NCBI GenBank assembly: GCA_001275005.1
Contig: JWZX01001576.1
Coordinates: 1-36,285, forward strand
Direction of reading: 5' to 3'
DNA length: 36,285 nucleotides
From: Chrysochromulina tobinii
Lineage: Eukaryota > Haptophyta > Prymnesiales > Chrysochromulinaceae
In this document: piece by piece, positions 1-12,200 of the stretch
How positions within the stretch are numbered: the stretch's first letter is position 1
Layout of the letters: every line of letters begins with the position of its first letter
Translations under genes and position numbers: made by a program
Notes under the pieces: model-generated
Database searches by the model: none
What the model was told of the DNA's origin: nothing
The model's input: only the letters and a program-made list of their open reading frames with translations

Positions 1-1
1 G

Positions 2-2491
2 GCCGCCGCCCCAGCCACAGCCCCAGCCGCCGCCCCGGCCACCGCCCCGGCCGCCCCCCCTGCCGCCGCCCCAGCCGCTGCCCTCCCGTCCGACACTAAG
101 ACGGCCATCTGTCGCAGCGATCCTGACGGCTGGTACACCTTTTATTTTGAAGAGCGCTCCGAGCCCCTCTTCCTGCGCGTGGGCGTCGCCTACGCGGCAC
201 CGGACGGCCAGGATGCCGAGCGCCATGCTGAGCGCGCCGTGGAGCGCCATGCTGAGCGCGCCGAGGAGCGCCGTGCTGAGCGCACCGAGGAGCGCCGTGC
301 TGAGCGGACCGAGGAGCGCCGTGCTGAGCGCACCGAGGACGCGAGAGACGATGCGCCGCTCAGCACGGCGCTTAGGCCGCTCGTGAGCGCATTTGAGAAG
401 GTGCGACGCCTCGCCATGGCGGCGAGCACGGCGGAGGATGCCGTCGATGAGCTCCGCGAGGGCGGCGCGGTCGCCACGCCAGGGGTCTCGCCTACCTCAT
501 CTTCTCCTTCGGGGCTCCGACCCACGACGGCGGCGGCGCCGCCCTCCTCATCGCGGCTGCAGGTGATGGCGTATCGTCCGACAACGGCCGGCGGCCCCGC
601 GCTTGCGACGGCGCTTTTGAGCAGCCGCAGCTCGGGCGAGATTGCGAGCAGCCGCAGCTCGGGCGAGATTGCTGTGGAAGCCCTCGCGGCTCGGCTTGGG
701 GAGCTCGTGGCTGCAGCATCGCTCCGGGCCCTCGGGCAGCACTACGCCCTCGTGCCGTCGACGATCGCCATGGTGCGCAGTCAGCTCGAGTTGCTGCCGC
801 CGGCGAGTGTGATCGAGATGGTCATCTCCCTTGAGGTGGGCACGCCCGAGGCGCTGCCTCTGCTCCGCATGGAGATGGGGCAGCTGCGCATCGTCCGCGC
901 GGGGCTGCAGCTCGAGCTCGTGGGCGACACACTGGTTGCGTGTCGCGGGGCTCTCGTACGCTCCACCTCGGCGCTCGTGCGCTCTGCCTCCGAGCCCACC
1001 GACATTCACATCATCTCGCCGCTCCAGACGCCCATCACGGCGCTGCAGACGCCCATCACGGCGCTGCAGACGCCCACGGCGGCGCTTGCGACGCCCACGA
1101 CGGCGAAGGATGCGCTTGTCGCCCGTCGGGTGCGCTCGACGCCCTTGCGCTCTCTCGTCGCGCACCGCGGCCACCCCGGCTTCTGGCTGCTCGCTCGGCT
1201 GGTCGCGCCCACGACGGCGCGGGTCACATCGGGCGCCGTCCCGATAGGTAGCAGCGACGCCTCCACCGCCGTGTCGCCGCCGCCGCCTGTCGCCTCTGCG
1301 TCGGCACCTGCCGCTGCCGCCCCCACGGCCCCGCCTGCCTCTTCGAACATGCCGCCGTCGGCGCGCGCCGTCCGGCAGGAGACGGCGGACGGCGGGGCGC
1401 GGGGCGGTGGCGCCCACGACGGCGCCTCGCGTCGGCTCGAGGTGCACGTCGTCGTGGGCGGGATGCTGCCCGAGCCATGCCGCGAGGTGCTCGAGAAGCT
1501 CGAGCGCGAGGCGCATGCAGCCGCCGCTCGTTCGACGAAACGGTCGTTGCTCAGCCGGCTCCACGAGACACGTGTCCTCGACGTGCGCTTGTTGCCCGGG
1601 GGCGAGCAGGAGCTGCCGTTGCTCGTCACGCATCCTCTGGAGCTGCATGAGCGCCTGCAGACCGACAAGTCTGCAGCGCTCGCCGCCGCGTGCGACGCTC
1701 TGCAGCCCTTTGCAGTGGACCCGGGGGGTGGCCACCCCAACGTCTTCGTGTACCGTACGGCGGCGGCGGCGGCGGGCAGCTCGCAGCGGCACATCTTTGT
1801 GCTGCGCCTCTCTCTGGATGAGATCCCCATCGAGGGCAGCGGCATCGCCTCCTCCGCCTCGTTCGTCGCGCTCGAAGGGAGCGCCGTCTTGGGCACCGTC
1901 TTGGACGGCGTCGTCGCGTGCGGCGTCTCGGCGAGCGTCCCTGGCAGCACGACGGCCGGCGCGCCGGCGGGCGCGCCCGCAGTCGAGCAGCCCGCAGCGG
2001 GCGCTGGCATCCAGGCTCGAACGGAGGTGAGGCTGCTGCTCAGCGTGTGTGGCGTGGACGAGCCCTCTGATGAGATCTCGCACGGTCTCGTCAATCACGT
2101 GCGCGAGAAGCTCGAGGAGCTCACCACGGCGCGCTTGGGGATCCTCCTGCCACGCATCGCACACACGCGAGTCTCGACCGCGGACCTGCGCTTCTTACGG
2201 CCCGTAGGCGCACCGCCGCTCGCCACCGCGCTCCTGCCGCTGCCGCGCACCGAGCCGTCGCGCACGCGGGCCGAATGGATGGACTGGCTGCGAGCGTGCG
2301 GGGGATGGCTTCGTGCGGGTGGCTGGTGCCCGCTCACCCACGCACCGCTCGCTGAGGCAGAGGTACTCACGTTGCTGCACGTGCCGCCGCGCTCGCACAA
2401 CTCGCGCCACGCGCACAAGGACTTGATCTGCGTCTTCGCGTCGCTTGAGGCGGCCTCGCAGGTCGACGTGAGCGGAGGCGGAGGCAGCGAC

Positions 2492-2543
<52 letters not shown>

Positions 2544-5534
2544 CGCGTGGAGACGCTGGGGAGGAGCCGTGGCGCTCTTCCGAGCTGGTTTGGGAGCAGC
2601 GGGTGCGCGTGCTTGGACACGCAGAGGCGTCGGATTGGTCGCTGCGCCTGAGGGCGTGGGGGCGTGGGCCTGGGGTCGTCGAGGGCGCCGTGGTGGTGGG
2701 TAGCCCCAGCGGACCTGACCCCCAGCGCTCCGATGGCCCCGCAGCCCAGCTCGTCGAGGCGCTTTGCTCGGCGTTCGCATCACGTCTGATCGAGGCGGAG
2801 GTGATCGAGGCGCTCGATTTCGTCCTGGCAGCTCTCCCGCGCACGAGCGCTGCCGGGATCACAATCTCCCCCGTGGCCCAGCGTCCACCCTCGCCCGTGC
2901 TCAGCCAGCAGCCCAATTTCATTCGCCCCTCTTCCGCGTTCGGCTTCCTCACAGGGCTTCCCTCCCTCCCTCGGCTGACGCCCCCCCTCTCCGACCCGCT
3001 GCCCCCACTGGTGCGCCGTGTCGCCTTTGCCCTCTGCGCCGCCAGTGCCGCCGGCTCGAGCGCCACGAGCCGCATGGCTCGCCCTCTCCTCATGCCGCGC
3101 TGGGCATTACGCCGCGTCGCGCACCTCGTTTGCCGAAGCATTGCAGAGCTGATGCCCCACGCACTCGCACCGTACCTCGTGTGCGCGACCGCCGCGGGGG
3201 ACGACTTCTTAGATGAGCAGTGGCAAAGGACCCCCCCCTCTACGTCCAATGAGTCTTCCGTCCACCGAGGGCAAGAAGTGGAGCCCTGTGGGGAACAGTC
3301 GAGCGCCGCGCCCGACGAGCACAGCGCTGTGCCGAGCGCCTCTGGCGCAGTGCCGAGCGCCTCTGGCGCTGTGCCGAGCGCCTCTGGCGCAGTCGGGCTC
3401 GTGCCTCCGCCGATACGTGTGCCGCCCATCTCGGCGCCCATCGGGTCCATCGGCGCCACGTCATCATACGGGGCCTCGGCACCAGCTGACCAGCTCAAAG
3501 GCGTTCACAGCGACTCGCCGTTCACAGCTGACCAGCTCTCGGGCGTGCGCGTGGCGAGCTGCGTGCTGCTGCTTGCCCTGCCCCTCTCGAGCCCCATCAG
3601 CCCGAGCACGAAGCAAGACGAGAGGTCCAGCCGCCTCGTGCTGCTCCACCTCGGGAGTGCCCTGGACGGCACCAGCGAGAACATCTCCACCCAAGCTCGC
3701 GCGGTGCACGACACTCATCGTATTTACTCTTCGGCGATTGGCTTCTCCCGTAGCGACGGCGCAGGGGCGGGCGCGCTGCCCTCGGCTGTGGGAACTCCTT
3801 CGCCGGCGGCGCCGCAGCTGCCGCCAGAGGTGCTTCCCTTGATGGCCATGCTGGACATGCAAGGGCAGCTCACGCGTCATGCGATGACGCTCCTCCCGCG
3901 CCGTGCCGAGCGCGATGGGCTCGTCGGCACCGGTAAGCCAACGCTCCCAACGACGTGCAGCTCGCCCCCGATCTCGGCGCCCGCTACGACGCCTTTGGCG
4001 CGGGAGCCTAGCAGCAGCAGCGGCGGCAGCAGCGGCGGCGCAGGAGCCCCCGCGGCCACCAGTGCCGTAGCCGAGGGCTCGAAAGGAAGCCGCGAGTCGA
4101 GCCGCGCCGTGCCGGGCGCCGTACCGGGCGCCTTGCCGGGCGCTGGGCAGGGCGCTGGGCAGGGCGTCGGTACAGGCGCCGTATCGGGCGCCATGGTGGG
4201 CGAGTCGATGGCAAAGGGAATGCCGCGCACCTCGCCGAACCTGAGCCGAACGGGCTCGGATTTGAGATCAGAGCTGAGACGCACGGTGAGCCTCGCTGCT
4301 GGCTCCGGGTACGACCCGAACATGAGCCGCACCGGCTCGAAGGGCGATGTGCATCGCGATGTAATGCCCTCCCAGTCGAACAAGCTCGCTTCGGCCTCGT
4401 CGGCGCTCTTGCATGCGGGCAAGCTGCACGAGGCGGCCGAAAGCGTGCTGCGCATTGCACCGAGGCTGCACACGTGGAGGCGCCCGCTTCTCCTCGTGCT
4501 CAGAGGCAACGGCAGCGGCGCCGGCGTCAGCGCCGGCGCCGCCACTGACACCGAGGCGGAGGCCGACACGCCCGAGGCAGGCCTCTTTGGGTGTTCTCGA
4601 TCGCGATCTCCGATGCATCTCGGCAGCGAGGACGGCGCCATGTCTTCGATCGTCTCCTCATTGAGCGTCTCGCCCCCACCGGCGCGATCGCCGCCCGCCG
4701 GGCTCGCGCACTCGCCCGTCGAAGGCCTCATCCTAGGCAGCCCCCCGTTTGGACTTGGCACCGCGCCGACCGGCACCGCGCCGACCGTGCATGGCGTCTC
4801 GCTCGCGACGGCTGCAAGCGCCGCCGTCCACGCTGAACGCGGAATGAACAACAGCCCCACTGTGGCCGCGGTCTCTGCGGCGTTTGAGCGTGCGGCGCTC
4901 CGCCAGGCATACTCGGAGCTCTCGTCCAAGCTGGTGCTCATGGTGGCGGAGCGCCTTGCCGAGCGGCTGAGCCAAGCTGGCCCGTACGCGGCCCATCACT
5001 GCCCGCCGCCCGCTACGGGCGCGGGTGCCATGCAGCCCGAGGGCGCCGAGCTGGGCGATGAGGCTGCGGAGGGCGTCGAGGAGGGCGTGTTCGAGGGGCC
5101 CAGAGCGGACACGGCGGCGGCGGGGGGGGTGCAATTTGTGCTTGCGCGCCGTCGCCGGTGCATCAGCCTGCTGCGACTGTCCACATCGGGGGGCGGCGTG
5201 CGCTGCGCCGTGCATCTGCTCGGCAGTCCGCCGCTCGAGCCGCGCGTGCGTGCGCGTGCTGCGGGTCCGTCGAGCGTCGTGCCGAGCGGGGGGCTCGACG
5301 CGAGACGAGACGACGAGACGGTGAGCGTGAATGCCCAACGCGACGCGAGACGAGACGACGAGACGGTGAGCGTGAATGCCCAACACGACGCGAATGCCCT
5401 CGCTGCCGAGGGTGCAGCAGCAGCAGCGCCCGAAGGGGGTGGCGACGGGACGTCCGAGCCGAACCGACAAGTGATCGTGGATGCAACCACGCATGAGAGC
5501 CGAGCGGCCGCGGCAGGTGCGGAGGGCGATGCCC

Positions 5535-5578
<44 letters not shown>

Positions 5579-6991
5579 ACCGCCGAGGACGCGGCTCCGG
5601 AGGTGAGGACGGCGCTCGAGGCACTGTATTACGACGCACACGTGGCCCTTTGCCTGCCGAGCGCGGCCGACGAGAGCGCCGTGTTGGTCGACGAGGGCGG
5701 CGAGGGCGGCGCTGCTAACCGGGCCACCCTCGGGGGAGCGAGCGTCGACTCGGTCACTTCGCTGCGCGCCTTGTTCGCTTCCTTTTCGAGCCCGCCGCTG
5801 AGCGCACGCTGCATCGTCCTCGAGGGCGAGGCCAACGGGCCACTCGCCTCGCCTGCACAGCTGCTTGGCTACCTCAGCTACCTCAAGCGACACGCCGGCG
5901 CCGCTGCCGGTGCGATGGGCAGCAGCGGTGGGGGCAGCAGCGGCGGGGGCAGCGGGGGCGTTGGTAGCGCCGGCCGGAGTGGCAGCCAAGTGCGCATCCT
6001 ACCTTGCGGCTCACGCGGCTCGATCGGGTTCCGGCTCCCAGAGCCTCATGAGGGCTTCGAATGCGTCGCATGGCTGCCGGACGGGTCGTCAGGGGGCGGT
6101 GGGGCGGCCGAGCCGGCGCCGCCAGCAGGCTGCTTCGGCAGTGCGGCCCATCCTTCGGCGCCCTCGGGTAGCGCTGTGCCGGGCGCGGGCGCGCAGGGCG
6201 GTAGCGCTGTGCCGGCGGAGGAGGAGGCCGGGGAGGGGCGCGCGTCGCCCGTCGCCCCGCCCGAGCCTACCCCAGGCTCGCGCTTCTCCTTTTTCCTCGT
6301 CGGAGCCCCCCGAGCGGCCGGTGCGGCGGCCGGTGGGGCGGCGGCCGGTGCGGCGGCGCGCGCACGCGACGAGGCCGGCCGACTGCTGGAACGCGCGTTG
6401 AGCGAGCGCTGGGCCGCCTATCGAAGCTATCTCGTGTGGACGCAGCTCCAGAGGGGCGACGCGCCGCCGGTGAGCGAGCTGATGGCCTTCCTCAAGGCGC
6501 TGCCGGTTGCCGTGGAGCTCGACACCATCTACCCATCGCTGCGCTCGCTACGTTCGCTGCCGCTGCCGTGGAGCGCCCTACTCCTCAGCCTCGCGAGGCT
6601 GCCGCTGCGCTCCTGCCGCTGGCACGACGGGAAGCGCGAGCACCTCATCCTGCTGCAGCGCGACCCCGCTCCCGCCAGCGCCCCGGCCTCGGTGCACGCG
6701 GGCGCCGCTGGCGCGGGCGCCGGTGCCGCGGCCACGGCCAGCACTGGCGGCGTGCACGGCGGGGCCCTCGCGTCTGTCGGCGGCGTGCACGGCGGGAGTA
6801 TCTGGTGCAGTGACCATCTCGTGCACTGCGAGGTGCGCTCGAGTGGGACAGAGCTGCGGCTGCGCGCGTGCTCGACGCGCCCGCTGACCGAGACGAGCGA
6901 ACTCAGTAGCGAGCTCACCGAGGTCGTCGCCAACGCCATCGCCTGCTGGGCGTGGGCCGCCGCGTTCGTGCCCCCGCCGCCCTCCTTTTGA
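2..6991 (+). CDS. Giant repeat-rich protein, 5'-truncated by window edge (possibly SZT2-like)
   Basis: The frame is open from the first bases of the window to the TGA at 6989-6991, giving at least 2,329 residues. No ATG is needed near position 179: the codon there is GTG and the frame reads through it (Ala/Pro-rich, then a stretch containing DPDGWYTFYFEER), so the true start lies upstream of the window. No intron is needed over 7 kb. Low-complexity blocks (AERRAERTEE repeats, poly-Gly near 2510, an Asp/Glu run at 5537-5580) alternate with blocks that look conserved: around residues 210-300, 470-700 and the C-terminal 200 residues, which are rich in Leu and Trp and contain SLPLPW. I see no transmembrane segment or catalytic motif. 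The size, the pattern of short conserved beta-rich segments between disordered linkers, and loose resemblance to SZT2 (a KICSTOR subunit acting on TORC1 at lysosomes) suggest an SZT2-like scaffold, but this is a weak guess. That it is a real gene is well supported. Confidence 0.85.
295..345 (+). repeat. In-frame minisatellite coding AERTEERR units
   Basis: Repeats of about 24 nt (GAGCGCCGTGCTGAGCG core) encode an Arg/Glu/Ala-rich stretch that is probably charged helix. Degenerate copies extend back to about 215. Unit length is a multiple of three, so copy-number change keeps the frame. Confidence 0.8.
616..672 (+). repeat. Two-copy 27-nt in-frame repeat (SSRSSGEIA)
   Basis: A 27-nt unit starting GAGCAGCCGCAGCTCGGGCG is present twice head to tail, encoding SSRSSGEIA twice. 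The copies are essentially identical, which suggests a recent duplication. Confidence 0.85.
1021..1090 (+). repeat. 21-nt in-frame repeat (LQTPITA)
   Basis: Three copies of a 21-nt unit (CTGCAGACGCCCATCACGGCG type, shown by the repeated LQTPITA/LQTPTAA peptide), followed by a degenerate fourth. All preserve the frame of the giant protein. Confidence 0.85.
3331..3393 (+). repeat. 21-nt in-frame repeat (VPSASGA) x3
   Basis: Three nearly identical head-to-tail 21-nt units encode VPSASGA. Surrounding sequence is Ser/Pro/Ala-rich linker. Confidence 0.85.
5297..5386 (+). repeat. 45-nt in-frame tandem duplication (DARRDDETVSVNAQR)
   Basis: A 45-nt unit occurs twice, the second copy starting at 5342, encoding the peptide DARRDDETVSVNAQ twice with nearly no substitutions. 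An Asp/Glu repeat of GAGGAC units follows at 5537-5580. Confidence 0.85.
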
Positions 6992-7339
6992 GAACAGAGA
7001 CTTAACCAAGAGAGATTCGAACGCGTGAAGCCACGTGAAGCAAGATCTGAAAAGTAGCTCCTACAACTTGGATTCCCAAAAGGGTAAAAGTTTCGGAGCC
7101 TCCGCGCGGAGAGCGGACCCCCATAACACAAACCGTGCTTCCGTGCAGCCTCCGTGCTGCGGAGAGAAGGGGCGACTCGTTTGGAGGCCCCCCGTCCGGA
7201 GATGTGGAGCAAGGCTGGGCATTGGGGAGATTTTCTTGTCGCCTCCGCCCTGGGCGCGCGCTCCGAGAGCGTAACCTCACTCGAAGACGAGCCCCTCGCG
7301 TCGCCCCGTGTGCAGGAGGCCACCGCTCAGCGAAGTGAA
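6992..7339. other. Intergenic region / possible 5' part of the next gene
   Basis: 348 bases between the giant gene and the preferred ATG of the Pro-rich membrane protein. The frame of the downstream gene is open back through an in-frame ATG at 7202, so up to 46 extra N-terminal residues are possible. A GTTCGAATC sequence on the minus strand near 7013-7021 resembles a tRNA B box, but no tRNA fold can be built around it. Confidence 0.4.
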
Positions 7340-8875
7340 ATGGGTGGATACGCTTTCCTCCTTTTCTTTGTGATGACGGCTGACCTCGTCGTACTGTTGG
7401 TGGCGGGGCTCTTTGGAGCACTGCAATGGCGCACCATGCGAAAGGGGACGCAACGAGCACGTGGGAGTCGACGACTATCTCAGCCGGGAGGTCGGGTGAA
7501 TTTTTGGCTCATCGTTCTTATCAGCTTCAGCAGGATACCAAGCGTTGTTGGCATGTGGCCTGGTCCACCGCCACCGCCACCACTTACTTGCTCCAGCTGC
7601 TTTGGCCAAACGTGTGCACCGGGACAATGTTGTTGTGGCCTCCCTTTGCTTCGTGATGGTGGATGTTTTGAGCGATCCAAATGTTATGTCCCTGAGCTGT
7701 TCATTGGGTGTCCATTTAATACCCAAGGCGAGGGTTGGGTCTTTTGCCCAGGACCGCCACCTCCACCTTCTCCACCGCCACTTCCCCCTCCGCGACCTCC
7801 ACCTTCGCCCTCGCCGCCGCCACCTCGGCCGCCCTCGCCATCGCCACCGCCGCCCTCGCCCTCGCCACCGCCACCCTCGCCGCCTCCACCTTCGCACCCG
7901 CCGCCGCCAAAGAGGCCGCCGCCACGACCACCACCACCACCGTCGCCGCCGCCATTCAACACGTGCTCCAATTGCGGCGGATTTGGGTATATTTGTACAC
8001 CTGACCCAGGTGGCCTCGTACCGTGGTACGCGGCATACTGCGTGTGCACCACCACAAACGGGGGAGAATGCCATTGTTCCTCCAGTGATTGTGGACCGCC
8101 GCACTACGGGTGCTGGGCGACATTTTGCCCAGGTCCTCCACCACCACCACCACCATCGCGGCCGCCGCCGCCGCCACCCTCGCCGCCGCCGCCGCCGCCA
8201 CCCTCGCCACCGCCGCCCTCACCCTCGCCACCGCCGCCATCACCTCCACCCTCGCCACCCGACCTCACCCTCGTCCCCGCAACCGCCTCCCGCATGGTCC
8301 CCACGGCCATCGCCTTTGTCGGCACTGCGCTGACTGACGGCGCGACGTGCGCCTTTCTTCCCTCTGGCGACGACACGTGCGCGGGTGCCGCGGCCGGCCG
8401 GCTCTTTCCGACCGGCGGCGTGCTCTCGGGCGGCTCGCTCACCGTGCGCCTCGGCGGCCCGATGATCTACAAGCTCTGCGTCGCGCCGGCCGGCTCGGCC
8501 GCGAGCCTCGACGCTCACTTCACATATGTGAGCTCCGTACAGCTCACCGTCGAGATCTCGCCGTGGCAAGAGCCGCCACCGCCGCCGCCCTCGCCCCTTC
8601 CCGACGAAGGTATTCCAGTCGTGCCGCCGCCGGAGAGTGCGCCATCGGTCTCTGCCAACAAGGGCATGGACATCGGCCCCATTGCAGGCGGCGCCGGGGC
8701 CAGTCTCCTTCTCCTGGCCTTCCTCGGGCTGGTGTGGAAACGCCGCCAAGCAAATCGTGCGCAGACTGCCAACTCCCAGTCTGGGTACCAGCTGCGCGAG
8801 GTGACTCCCGAGGTGGTCACTGGGGTGGTGGTGGCTCCTCCTATGGTGCCCTACCAGAAGATGTCTGACATGTGA
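7340..8875 (+). CDS. Type I membrane protein with Cys-rich modules and Pro-rich linkers
   Basis: From the ATG at 7340 the protein has 511 residues. It begins with a hydrophobic stretch (MGGYAFLLFFVMTADLVV) and a second one (VNFWLIVLISFSR) that could be the signal anchor. Two Cys-rich modules follow, each ending in FCPGPPPPP and each followed by a hydroxyproline-rich-glycoprotein-type linker of SPPPP units (7750-7950 and 8128-8260). Next is a globular beta-type domain (starting DLTLVPATASRMVPT, with paired Cys), a short Pro-rich stalk, one transmembrane helix (GASLLLLAFLGLVW) with a KRR stop-transfer signal, and a cytoplasmic tail of about 55 residues. The architecture resembles the pherophorin-like and extensin-like surface proteins of algae, but no named domain is certain. 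Its likely role is in cell surface, scale or wall attachment. An upstream in-frame ATG at 7202 is an alternative start. Confidence 0.75.
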   Translation: MGGYAFLLFFVMTADLVVLLVAGLFGALQWRTMRKGTQRARGSRRLSQPGGRVNFWLIVLISFSRIPSVVGMWPGPPPPPPLTCSSCFGQTCAPGQCCCGLPLLRDGGCFERSKCYVPELFIGCPFNTQGEGWVFCPGPPPPPSPPPLPPPRPPPSPSPPPPRPPSPSPPPPSPSPPPPSPPPPSHPPPPKRPPPRPPPPPSPPPFNTCSNCGGFGYICTPDPGGLVPWYAAYCVCTTTNGGECHCSSSDCGPPHYGCWATFCPGPPPPPPPSRPPPPPPSPPPPPPPSPPPPSPSPPPPSPPPSPPDLTLVPATASRMVPTAIAFVGTALTDGATCAFLPSGDDTCAGAAAGRLFPTGGVLSGGSLTVRLGGPMIYKLCVAPAGSAASLDAHFTYVSSVQLTVEISPWQEPPPPPPSPLPDEGIPVVPPPESAPSVSANKGMDIGPIAGGAGASLLLLAFLGLVWKRRQANRAQTANSQSGYQLREVTPEVVTGVVVAPPMVPYQKMSDM

Positions 8876-9265
8876 GGGGAGGGCGCCGCAGCTGGACGGG
8901 CGTCACACCGCCGCATCTCCACTTCTCCAGTTGTAATGTGAGCGCGTGAGCGGCCCGGTGTGGGGTTGGTTCTCCACTGAGAGCGCGTACGCAGCGGCGC
9001 CCTGCAGCGGCGAGCGGGCCCGGACACAGGAAAAGCAGGGCTGTGCAGATAGCATTGAGGGTGTTCCCGCAGCAGCACGTGCTTGTCGAAGTCGTCGTGG
9101 TCATGTCTGGGCTGTCGGTGTGTCGACTGTGTGTCGCTCGAGGCGGGCGAGAGGGGCTTCAAAAAACGTCGTGTTGAGCGATTTCGAAAACGCGTCGCGT
9201 TTTTGGTCCGTCCGCGCGCGCACCGCCACCGGCGCGGCTTCTCTTTGGAGTAGGCACCGCACTAG
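8876..9265. other. Intergenic region
   Basis: 390 bases between the Pro-rich membrane protein and the VPS13-like gene. No coding or RNA signal was seen. The presumed promoter of the VPS13-like gene lies here, but no clear TATA box is visible. Confidence 0.5.
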
Positions 9266-12200
9266 ATGTTCGCCTTCGATGGGTTCATCCGACGAGAGCT
9301 CGACAAACTGATAGGCACAGCTGGCGACGCTAAAGTCAGCGTCAAAGGCGGCAACGTTGTCATCGAGGACTGCCACTTTGACGAGGCCGCGTTCGAGGAC
9401 ATCATCTTTCCGCCGACAGACCCGATGCTGCCGCCGCTGCGCCTGGGCACGATGCATGTGCGAAAACTCGCAATCACGATCCCGTGGGGCAACTTCTCCA
9501 AGGGATTCATCGACGTCGAGCTGGATGGCCTCAGCATAAACTGCTACCGCCGACCGCTGGAGGAGGCGACGAGTGAGATGCTGCGTGCCCGCAGGGAGGC
9601 GTGCGTCGCCGGGCTGATGGAGCAGCTCATCTCGACACTGACGGCCATGACGAAAGACTCGAAATCGAAGAAGAAGCCCAAGACCAAGCAGGATGCAAAG
9701 GCGTCCAAACCTGCAACGGACGAGCCAGACACCGGCGGAGGCGGCCCTTTCGGTCGCTTCGTGCGTGGCATCGTCCGCCAGGTCCTCCAGTCGTTCCGGC
9801 CGATCGTGCGTCTGACGAACGTGCACATCCGCTACGAGGATCTCCTGTCGGACACGAGCTCGCCGATGGCCTTGGGGCTCACCATACAGCGCCTCTTCAT
9901 ACAGCATCCCGACTCGCCCTACTCCGAGATGATCGAGGACCCCGAGATGCAACCCGTCAAGGACGTGACCTCGCTCGAGCTCAACCTCGACGGCGTCGGG
10001 CTGTACATGCACACCGCCTCGATGGGCGTGCAGTCAGTCATCGGCGGCGGCCCAGCTGCTCAAGCGGCCGCGGAGGCGGCTGGCAGCGCGAGCAACGCGA
10101 AGAAGCTGAGCGCCGGCGAGGCGCGTCGGCTTGCGGCGTCTGGTGGCGGAGCGGACGACCGGACAGTGGGGGCCATGGGGGCGCTGTTTGGCGAGTTGAT
10201 GCGCGGCGGCGACGATGGGCCCCATGGGCCGCAGCAGTGGCTCTTGAGGCCGATCCGCGTGAGTGGAAAGGTACACGTCAACGTTGGAGTCTTCATCAAG
10301 GCCCCGACTCGCTGGGACTGGAACCACCTTGCCGTGGCCAACCTGACCGTCTCGCCCATCCGACTGGCCGTCTCGGAGGCGCAAGCTACGAGCCTGGTGG
10401 CAGCCGGGGCGGCCCTGGCAGTCATGCCCGCGCGCTACCTGTTCGTGATGCTCCGGCCGGCTGTGTGGAATCCGCGTGCCGTGCTCCGCGCCGCGATGAA
10501 CGCGGTGCGCATGGCCCTCATCACCGTCTCACCGTCGACACGGCTGCGCAACGCGATCCGTGACCGATCCAAGTACCAGAAAGTCCTCGTGCACGCCTTG
10601 CTCGAGCTGCGCAAGCGTGACGGAAGCGCCACCCCGCAGCTCGAGGACATCAAGCACGTCACCTCGACCGACAAGTTGCCGCTGGCGAGTGTGCCTATGA
10701 CCCTAGTGGACTCCGCTCGGCCACAGGATGCGTTGCTGGAGATGGATGCATTGTCGACGCCGATGCAGATCGCCATGTGGCGGATCGTCGCGTGGTCGCA
10801 GGCCAAGGAAGCTGCCGAGCAGGAGAAGCTGCAGGGCAAAAAGGGCGGCCGTGCCGCATCCCTGCTCTCTGGATTGAGCTCCGCTAAGAAGAGTGTGGTG
10901 AACAGCGACGAGCTGATGGCGGCGAGCGATGCCGTCACACAGATCGGAGACCCCGGAGAAGAGCAGGGCGAGGACCCCCTGGCGGGTGCCCCGCGGCACT
11001 TTAACCTCGTGTGTGCCAACTTGAGGGTGCTCGAGATCTCATTGAAGCTCGTCATTGATGACTCGGCCAATCATGGGTCCCTCACGCTCGAGGCGGGCGC
11101 CAAGACGGGCGCCTCGAGCGCGCTCGCCGCGAAGACGGTGACCACCACGACCACGACGGTCAACCTTGACGGGTCTGTCACGACGACCACAAGTGTGACG
11201 ACGTTCGAACCGCCGGTGCGCGACGCGCCGATCTCGACGGCCCTCGGCGTGCGCATCGGACCGATCGTCGCACGCGCGTGGGTGGCGCCGAAGGAGGGGA
11301 TCCGCGCGCACGCGGCCATCGGGGAGCTCGTGATTGAGCACTCGACTGCACGCGGCGGGCACCGGATGCAGCCACTCGTCTGCTTCCCAGGGGAGACGGA
11401 CATCCCCGACACGTCACCGCTCCTCGGGCCGCCCATGCCGGAGACAGAAGAGCCGCGACCGGCTCTCTTTGGCTTCTTTGGCGGCGGAAGGAAGAAGACG
11501 CCGCCGCCCCCTTCTCCAGCTTCGGAGGGGGGTGGGCCAGCTGGCGCGCCCGTCGCGTCGCCGCCGGCGGTCCACGCAGTCGTCACGCTGCCCCCCGAGC
11601 AGCCACCCGGAGAGATGCCTCTAGATGGCTCGTTGAAGGCTTCCATTGTAATTGATCGCGGCGACCTGCGCCTCGCGCCCCACCAGCTGCATGAGCTCTT
11701 CCTTGCGTACTTCACCCCCCTCGACCGCGCCCTCGACTTGATGCCCGGCCCGGCGCTCGCGCGCGACAAGTTGGCCGAGTTGCGTCTCTTCACAGAGGGG
11801 ATGCTCACAAAGCCGTGGTGGGCCATCCTCTCCGCCCTCCCCGCGACCGCCGAGGGGCTGTCTGGCGCGATGCCCGCGCTCATGCCCCTCGACATCACCG
11901 CCACCATCCGCCACGGCCTGTCGCTCCACATCCTGGCAGAGCCTCCCGTGGACGCCGAGCCTCTGGCGCCGCTCGTGCCCCTTGCGATGGTGCGCGTGCC
12001 CCCGCTGCGCATCCAGCTGGCGCCAGCGTCGTCCACGGAAGTCAAATCGGAGTACAAGGAGGTGCGCATCGGCCTCACGTTGGACGGTGACGTCGTGCTC
12101 GGCGCACCGAAGGCGCCGAAGCCGTTCCGGCCCTTTAGTGGGCCCGAGGCGCGACCCTCGGTAGAGACGTCCAGGATGATGCCCATGTTGATCTCGGAGC

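Noticed and set aside
548-2164. Long antisense frame (538 residues) opposite the giant gene
   Set aside because: GC-rich codon use keeps several frames open; the translation is Arg/Ala/His-rich without conserved motifs, whereas the plus strand frame runs unbroken for 7 kb.
2095-3498. Antisense frame of 467 residues
   Set aside because: Ser/Pro/Arg-rich mirror of the sense repeats; no domain, no start context.
4733-5989. Antisense frame of 418 residues
   Set aside because: Mirror of the sense strand minisatellites, including a VLVLVL run from the GAGGAC repeat.
7003-7075. Possible tRNA on the minus strand (GTTCGAATC resembles a B box)
   Set aside because: The flanking T-arm does not pair and no matching 5' acceptor strand occurs at the right distance.
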